Below, piece by piece: positions 52,701 through 61,660 of a DNA stretch of 64,000 nt. The notes below the pieces were generated by a model. It was not told the origin of the DNA. It did no database searches and worked only from the letters and a program-made list of their open reading frames with translations. The translations under genes and the position numbers were made by a program. Each line of letters starts with the position of its first letter. The first letter of the stretch is position 1. Source of the DNA: Triplophysa rosa (Eukaryota > Chordata > Actinopteri > Cypriniformes > Nemacheilidae); the NCBI RefSeq assembly GCF_024868665.1, contig NC_079890.1, forward strand, positions 4,130,005 through 4,194,004, given 5' to 3'.

Positions 52701-55700
52701 AGGGGCCCTTGTCGTAATAGTTCAGATTAGATGAGCATAACTGTAAACTATAAGATATAAAATGATAAATCAATTAACACACTTAAACAAATTAAAACTG
52801 AAAGACAAAAAACCTTAAACTGACAGTAAGAACAATTAAATATAAATTAAATTCACATGTAAATAATCCTTTACCTAAAGTAACACATGGCTCTGGAACC
52901 ATCTATCTTTTTACTAATCAAATGAGTGATTAACAAAAATAAAACAGAAAATATAGTTTACCCAAGAAAGCTAAGCATTAGAAAAAAAAACATATGAATT
53001 ATTCTCTAAATGTGATGACGCAAAAATGACATATTATCATTGGGAAAACGAAATACAGTGGTGAGCATTATAGCTGAGACTCACATGAACATTGTACAGC
53101 TGGTTTTGTGACTAAGTCATTCCCTGTAAATGCTATTGAAGTTAGAATATGAATGTGTATGTAACTTTGGAGACGGTCCCTAAATTCACGACTATCGAAC
53201 ATCCACAGTAAAACCAACTGTTTTGTAAATATGTACTTGCATGAGTTGACAAAACTAAATAAGACTTTAAAATAGTACAAAAACACATGCCTTCTAGTTC
53301 TTGTTCTTTTGCTTCACGTCGTTGCCGTTTTTTGCCATATGTAAGACGCATCATCACATTATGCGCATGTTGTAACGCAACGTAAGGGTACCTTGTGCAA
53401 CGAGAAGTAAGTTCAAGAAGAAACAAGAAGAAAAGTTAACGTTGCCAGGGAAAATAATGAACGAGAAACAAGGCTGATTTACTTTCCACGGGTTTAATAA
53501 GTTCTCACGTCGTCGACTCATCAGCATACATGCGGGCTGAGCAACAAAACATAAGACGTCCCCATATTGGTAAACAAAAGCAAAAAAAGAAAAAGGACAG
53601 AAGTCGGCAGAGTGGTTCTCTCGTCTTCCCAAACTGTTCCATCAGTACATGCCGCAACTGCTAAGTGGCCGTTACAATGTCATCACCTGCGCGCACTGCA
53701 TGATGTCCGAGTATGTCACAGTAATTAAATAAATTAAATATTAAAAAGGAAATTTCCAAATGATTCCTGTAAAGTTTGTAACAGAACACTCCGAAGGCAG
53801 AAAGTTGAATCCGCATCTTGTTTACATTATAGTGTTTTTGATTCGGTACTCAAGGAGGCCCCCTGGTGGTGCAGGGGTCCTACGCAACTTGCGTAGTTTT
53901 CCTATAGTAAGAATCGGCTCTGGTCTCGGCAGTGGGCCGCAGATATTTCTAAAAGAGCAAATTTCCATTCACAGTCTGCGCTGCGCTTCGGGCATGTCTC
54001 GCAGCTTTGTTCTTGGGTATGACAGACTCATCCCCGAGTCCGACGGGCACAACACCTGTATTGCATGTTGGGGTTCCAGCATGCAATGGCAGGGCTCATT
54101 GATTAAGGTGTTGCGGTCACGGTTGGCCTCGTCTGCTTCCCGAGCGAGTTCGACTGCCGCTTCGGCGAGGTCGACCACTTCGGCGAGTGGCGGGGGTGAT
54201 TCAGGGGCGGGTCCAGATCATTTTCTTGTTGCTGGCACAGGGAGTAACAACAATTAATCTGGGGGGCCGCCAAAAAGTAACAAAAATGAAAGCTGCCACT
54301 GATAGCCCACTTCAATATGAGCGATCACTTCAATTTATATTGTACAGTTACACACTGTTTGTTTTCATCTTGCTTTTCATGGCCACATTAAATCTGCTGG
54401 GTGTACTCTTACCAAGTGGTAACACACAGAACACTAGCATGTTTGCTGTACAGAGTTAGCAACAAGTTAGTGCTTCTAGCTCTGTACAGTGAACATAGCA
54501 GTGGTCTGTATAGTAATCAGTTTTAAGCACCACTTAAATTCTTACAATGCAACAACAATATCCTTTAGTAGTGCATAGTGCCAGTTTAGTACTGTGATTA
54601 AAAGGAGGTATTTAAATTGCTTCATTAACTGAATAACTGTAAAATCGTGCAGAACACCACATTACACATTTTAAAGCATTTCCCTAATACCTGCATTTTC
54701 ACCTGGAGGTCCATGAGGGCTGGTCTGGCCCTGGAAATTTTGGCCTGTTTTAGCTGCCTGGCAAAATTCAGCTTGACTACTCTCACACTGCTGGTCACCT
54801 GCACTCTCCCTGCTAATTTTCTTCTGTGTCAAGAAATTGGAGATATCTCCCTGCCTCCGTTTCATGCTGTAGTCCAGTGTTTCCCAACCCTGGTCCTCGG
54901 GGCACACCTTCCAGAATGTTTTAGTTCTCTCCCTATATGAAACACCTGATTGATGAGTTGAATCAGGTGTTTTATATAGGGAGAGATCTAAAACATTCTG
55001 GAAGGTGTGCCCCGAGGACCAGGGTTGGGAAACACTGCTGTAGTCTACATTCAAAACGTGTCCACAAACACAATAAATAGCATCATGTTATTTGTACTTT
55101 ACCAACATCACAGTGGCAACAATGATATGATACTCTGTTGTTGACTGTTAATTCATGTCACAAAACGCGAAACATACAACGGATGCTAATTAACATCCGT
55201 TGTATGCAATTAGTAATTGCTAACGTTACTGAAACAGTGGAGAGATGTTTACGTTTATCCAGATGGAGAGCTAACTAAAGTAAACACACAAGAACAGTTT
55301 CCCATGCAAATTGAATCAAATTAGACCCAAATAGACAGTCTTAAAGAACCTGTAGAGTTCTGTTCTTACCTTAACTCGGTGCACATAGAAGCATCACGTT
55401 GCAAAAAAGTCAGTGACTGGTGAAGTTATGAGTTCATTAGCGCAGCCGCGGAGCCACTTCCTTTGTCTTTTTTCCAAAATAAAAGCCTTCATTAGTTCTT
55501 AACACAGTCTAGTCACAAGGTTACAGATTTTGCTTCCGTTTTAACGTGCAACGTCGGTAAAGAGCTTTAGCGTAATGATTGACATTACCCCGAGTCAATG
55601 ACAATTGGGGGGCACACGGGGTGGCCAATCAGATTACAGGGGTGGCGGGTACCCCCCGTGCCACCATGGAAGCCCCGCCACTGGGGTGATTGCGGATTCC

Positions 55701-58700
55701 TATGGATGTCACTCCGCCAGTTTCGGCTCGCGGACCATCCGTGCCCCAGTACGCTCACCTGGCTCATTCCCGACGGGCGGCGGTGTACCATCCCATAGCG
55801 GGCAGACTCGACAATGGGATGTGGACAAACTTTCTGTCATAACGTCGGACAGCTACCTCCTGGCATCGGATGCGGAGACCCCTTGGAGCTCCCGCCCCCA
55901 GGAGGTCGAGCCCAAGACGAGGCGACGAAGAGATGGCGGCCGTGCTTGCCCGGGCTGCAGTGGTCCCGCCCTCCCCGTAACGCTCATGGCTGACCTGGAG
56001 GTGCATGAGGAGCTCACAAAGACGTGGAATATGCCGTTCACTGCGCGTTCCCGTCTGACGGGCTCAGGAGCTGTTACTTCCCACTCCTATTGGATGTTAT
56101 ATGCTGTTGTGACTGTATGTTAGTATATATGACTTCAAAACACCCCTGTTAGGGTGTCCAGGCTTAGAAATGTTTTATATTCACAAATAAATGAGGGAGA
56201 TTCACAAACAAATTATTGATTCACAAATAACCACATAAAGGGCCAGAAAAAACTGTAAATCATTTGATTTTACGGAATTTTACTGTTTTATTTTGCAGAA
56301 TTCAAGTATATTTGAAATCCGGTAAAAAGTCAAACTAATAGACTCCAAATGTCAGTGTAAAATAACCTAAAAAACATGTACATTTTATTATACGTAAATG
56401 TTATTTTAGTCTTTTTTCTGGCATAATGTTTTTTTTTACTTGTTTACAGTGTCCTTATCAAAGAAACCTCAGAGTAACTAAAAATAAGGTGCATTCACAA
56501 TTCAAACAAGATTTGTTAAAGATTTGCATTTCTTCAGAGATTTCTTTCTGCGTATCTGTAAATTATATTTATTTGTGGATATGAAATGACTTTGAGCTCA
56601 TAAAAGAGTTTTAGTGATTCTGCTCTCAGACACACACAATCATACAAGGTTTCTTTGATCTGCTACACATCTGATATCACACAGTCAGTACAGACGATTC
56701 TTCTGGTCGACTCTCGTTCTGTCTGTCTCGCTGCATCCTTGATAAGTTAAGAGAGGAGGCAGACGCACCATACGGGTTTCTTAATGAAACGCCGGTTTCC
56801 ATCGCAACAGCACGCAGGAGTTACGTGTTGGTTAAATCTGTGAAGTGAGTTAGCGGGGTTTGGACTGCAGGACGGTGGTGTTTTAGAGAGTTGCGATAAT
56901 CAGCGCGCTTACTGCACTGCATTCTTTGTTGTTTTGTTCTTGACGTGACAGCACATACTTAGTCTTCCCCGTTGCATTTACTTTGTTTGCAAGATGATAG
57001 TCTGACGGCTCGCCCACAGACTGCTAGTGATCTGTTGTCTGTCTGTAAAGCTGGCAGGCACTTGTGAAAATCAAAAGCTTTTATTCGATGGCCTCAATGT
57101 TATTCAGCATCTGAGAGGAAACGTCAGCAGGTGTTTAATGGTCCTCAAGAAGATCTTGTTAGTAAATGTGCCAAAGTTTGGGCAAATGCAGTTTTTCTCT
57201 ATGTAATCACTGAAGCAAGTTTTTTAATGAAATTTGCTTCTATGATATGTCCTATTTCTTGCCATTATTTCATTAAAAACTCTCCTAATGTTAGAAGACC
57301 GAATGATCGTTTTTAGCCGGGCAAAGTAAGCTACCTTTCATGGGCTGGTTTTGGAGAAAATAATTTGAAGTATATAAATTTGCCAAAAGGCGGAAAAGTA
57401 TGGAACTCATAAAAAATAATTATTTTTCACCTCACTACTGTGTTGTTGGAGGCATTTAAGAGCAAGTATCAGCAGAACCGTATGTTTGTTTTTGTTTTCT
57501 GCCCGTGACAGAGTCTGTACTCATTACTTTTGGGCGCAAAGAAATTCTAGTCACATTTGATTATGTTTCGACTGCCACACCAGGTGGGTTGTCTTTGCCC
57601 AGATTGTGCCGAACATTTGAAAAGCAGTTTTTATTAATGAAAGATAAATATTGTTATTAATTTATTTTCTAGCTGTTCCGGTAATCATAGAGGCCATGTG
57701 AAATAAATAGTTTTTGAGTCAAACACAATTTGCAAAACAATCGATGTTTCCAAACAGGTTTTCCGAACTCTTAGAATTGCACTAATGACAGACACAGACT
57801 TACAATTTTAATTTCCCGACGTCTATAAAACATCTTTCTCTCTTTCTGTCTTTTTATTGATCTGTTTCAAAAAAGGATTGAAAAAAACTGATGAGAATCA
57901 GACTGTTCCATCTCTGTGAATCAGCCTCAAATAGATGTTCATTATACAAATCATTGCCTCTAACAATGTAACTGTGCATGTGCGTGCATGTTTGTGCATC
58001 ACAACTCTTTTCATTTAGAAGGCTTTTTGTGGAACTGAGCCATTGTTATTAGATTCACGCTGATAGTGAATCTCACCTGCTCATCTGAGGAATACACAAT
58101 GTGTGCACGTGTGTGTTTCTATTTATTTATGTAAATATGAATTTCCTATTCTCATAATGAACTTTCTCTTGCAATTTATCTTTGGGAACATTTAGAATAT
58201 ATAAACTGTGCAGTATTATTAGTAAGCACATCATTCTCAAGCACTCGGAATTACTCATTTGTACTCTATAGGTTGAGTAACTGAGGTTTTCTCGTGATAA
58301 AACGCTTCATAAAATCATATTTGGGCTCAGGGGCGGACTGGTCATCTGGCGTTCCGGGCGGGCCGTTATTGTTTGGGGCCGGAACGGACGCTTTGGCCTC
58401 TCACACGGACATATTATAAATGCGAATGCACGCAACGCGAATGCAAAAGACACATATGCATCCCCCCCCCGTCGACAGACTTAACCATGCTCCCAAACCC
58501 CCCTCCCCTGGTCGACAGATCTATGCATGCATCCCCCCCTCATCGACAGACATGATGGATGGCCGATGTGGGCCACAAAATGCCAGGGCCGAATTTTCTT
58601 CTCAGTCCAGCCCTGTTTGGGCTTGAATTATATTAATCAGGAATCAGATGTTAATATTTAATTTCTTTGTTTTTTACATTTTTGCACTATGTGTGGACAT

Positions 58701-61627
58701 GTTGTTTCATTCTTGTTTGTTGTTTGTTTCTTTAGAGAACCCAGAACACCACGGACACACTGCAGAACCTCACTTCACGAAACATGACTGACTTCCTGCT
58801 CAAAAACTACCAAAAGTCTGGCAAAACACGGTGCAGAACCACTTTAATGCAATTCAGTAAAAATACAATGATGAATTTACCTTCCAATCTGTTCTTTAGT
58901 TTATATACAATCAAGCACACACACAAAAAAACATGTACTGTGTGTGTTTGTGTGTATAGGTATGGCGGAATCTCTGTGGGAGGTGTGAACTCGCAGGTCA
59001 AAATGAACGAGTCTGAGATTTCGGCCGTGATCACTGACCTCAAATCAGTTTTCAACATCTCGCAGGTAAGACCAACAGAGGCTGAGAAGTTCAGATGTTG
59101 TGCTTTTTTTTTTTTTTACACAAGAACAACATTCACGTATCAATCCCACTGAGGTGAGTCGGATGAATAGCAAATCTTCATTATATTTTAACAGAAATCA
59201 GAATGCTGCTATCTGTAACTTTGTTTATATTACATCAGTTATTGAGCAGGTATTTTAAAATCAGTGTTCAAAACTGTCTCGTTACCTTATCACGATTCAC
59301 AAGCTTATAATCATTATAAATTGTGCTGTCGGGCGAGATTTCATGGGAAATGTCAGTTTCGTTTGACCTCCACGCACGTGAAGTTATGTCAATTAACTTG
59401 CAATTTCATAGTTCAAACAGAGGTGGCGATAGAGAGGCAAATGTTACAAATTACAGCTTTAATAATGAATATACACAGCCAGATAAAGAAATAGAGAGAT
59501 TTATTCATGTGGATCATTACAAATGTTGTCGAATCACACATACCTGTCTGTCATTATACATGTATAGCAGAATAAGTTGAACTTTTCACTGGTTTCAGAT
59601 AGAGTCTGAGAGGGTTTTTTGGCAGTCTGTAGAGATGCTGATTGGTTTGATGATTGAGGTGTTGCCAAAATGATACAGGTCATTTCAGGCTATAAAGACT
59701 TTCTGCTCTGGCCTGCAGGGAGTGCAGGAACTTTTTTCCGGTTATGTGGTCTGGATTTTTATTTTTGCTGGCGCTCGCACTGCACATTTTCACAGTATTG
59801 CAGGTCAGTCAGACACTGCCGTGAATCCTCTTCTGAATCTTTTAGTGACAGTCATGTTTTGAGTGTGTGCGCGCTGCATGTACTTTGTGTTTGGTTATTG
59901 GGACGTCACTAAGGGATGTCAATCTATTAAACAGTAGGAGGAACAGAGGGGTTCTGTTCTGAAACCTGGGATTTCCTCCTTGGGAATTGAGGACATGGAT
60001 AGATTGTTTTGATCCAGAGGCCCAAATTAATATTTACATATTTACATAATATGTATATTTACATATTACATATTCTCATTTTACAACATATTTACATTGT
60101 GTACATTTTTGGACTTTTTTAGAAAACAAAAGTCAAATGGAATGCAAACACTTTAAAGCTAGTCATCTCAAAACTGCTCAGAATGCTGATAGAACCTTAT
60201 AATTCCAAGGAGACGACATTATTGTTCAACGTTCTCTCATTACCTTACCACGATTCACAACGGTACGGTTATAGAGTTATGATTTATTAGTTGAGATGTC
60301 TGGTACAATTTTCCATCAGACGCCATTGAACCCACATAAAAACAAGTATGTAGAGTAACATGGAATTTATTTTTCAAAAGGAGATAGCGACAGGGAGGCA
60401 AAAGTTATGAATTGCAGCTTTAAGAATTACAGTATATTCATTGTCTATTGGTGGAAGCTAAGGTAAATAAAAATTCGCTTCAATCTCTTTGGAATCCACT
60501 TCAGGCGTCGTATTAGACTGAAAAAGCGTTTGTTTAACTAGCACCACCTTTTATATCGGTTTTAGCAACATCCCATTAATTTTGATTCACAAGTAGCAAT
60601 TACCTATAAATTTGCCGCATTGAGTAATTAGGATCATTTGCATACAAGTTTATCACTTATGCATCAAAACACGAAGAAAAAAATCTTCATTTAAATATGC
60701 ATGAACAGCTTGGTGCACTCGGCAGTGATGTTCATACATCGATGTGAAGTGTGCCTCGGATTCACTGCCTCTGCATTTGTTAATAGTGTGTGAACGATTT
60801 TCAGACCTTTGAATCCATGGTGTGAAAATTCCCCACGGCCCTCGGCTCGGCATTTATCATACATTTAAGTAGCAAATATAGAGATAATGTTTTTCTCACT
60901 GTGCAATACAGTTGAATTTATGAGGAGTTAGAGAAGCATATCTGTTGCTCTCCTTAAATTCAAATCACAATTTATTACCCTTGATATGTTCGCTCTTCTG
61001 AAGATGGTGCGTAAAGAACCGATCGGACTCCTAATGTAATGCTGTGGAATTACAGGGAAGGCTGGAATTACATTTTAGGACCGCAAAAACGAATGTTTTG
61101 GGTAAAGTGTGATTGTGTGCATGTACTTTTTTCATGTTAGGAGTCAACAAACTGTACAGTGCCGTATTAACAGCGTTTAGAATTTGTTTTTCGAAGAATG
61201 TTTTTTCAGGTACTGTAGGAATTACTTTGGAGCTTTTCAAATGAATTGATTGAGGTTCCTATAATAGGGAGTTTATAGGATTTAAGGTCATTCTGTCTAT
61301 TATAATTAATGTATTTCAGACCTGTTTAGAGTCAATAAATGTACCGTTGTGTTATTCACTTAGAAGAGAACAACTGTTGGATTGTGTTTAAGACAGATTC
61401 TGTTTAGTTGCTGTCAATATTTTGACATGTTGTTGTGTCAGTTTAAAGGTACAGAAAATAAATTTATGTATAAATACCTACAAATACGACTGAGATGGAC
61501 CAGGTTTGTAACTTAGGCAAAGTGCCAGTGTCTGCTCGATCTAATAGGATTTTAATGCTGCTTAGCTCTGTGATGGACGGATGTAATGCTAATAGCAGGA
61601 CATTAGCACCCTCCACTCCCTCTCATT

Positions 61628-61660
<33 letters not shown>

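Larger units (their letters stand above)
52345..56094 (+). mobile_element. DIRS-type 5' fragment split by two hAT elements
   Basis: Starts TTCCCCTTCAGTCGGTCTCT with a terminal palindrome like that at 47214, then CTTGAGAACCTATCATCTCC. The gag-like region is cut at 52655/53931 and 54201/55692. Coding pieces include [20 protein letters not shown] (53995) and [14 protein letters not shown] (about 56000). The element ends abruptly near 56094, and RT is absent. Confidence 0.82.
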
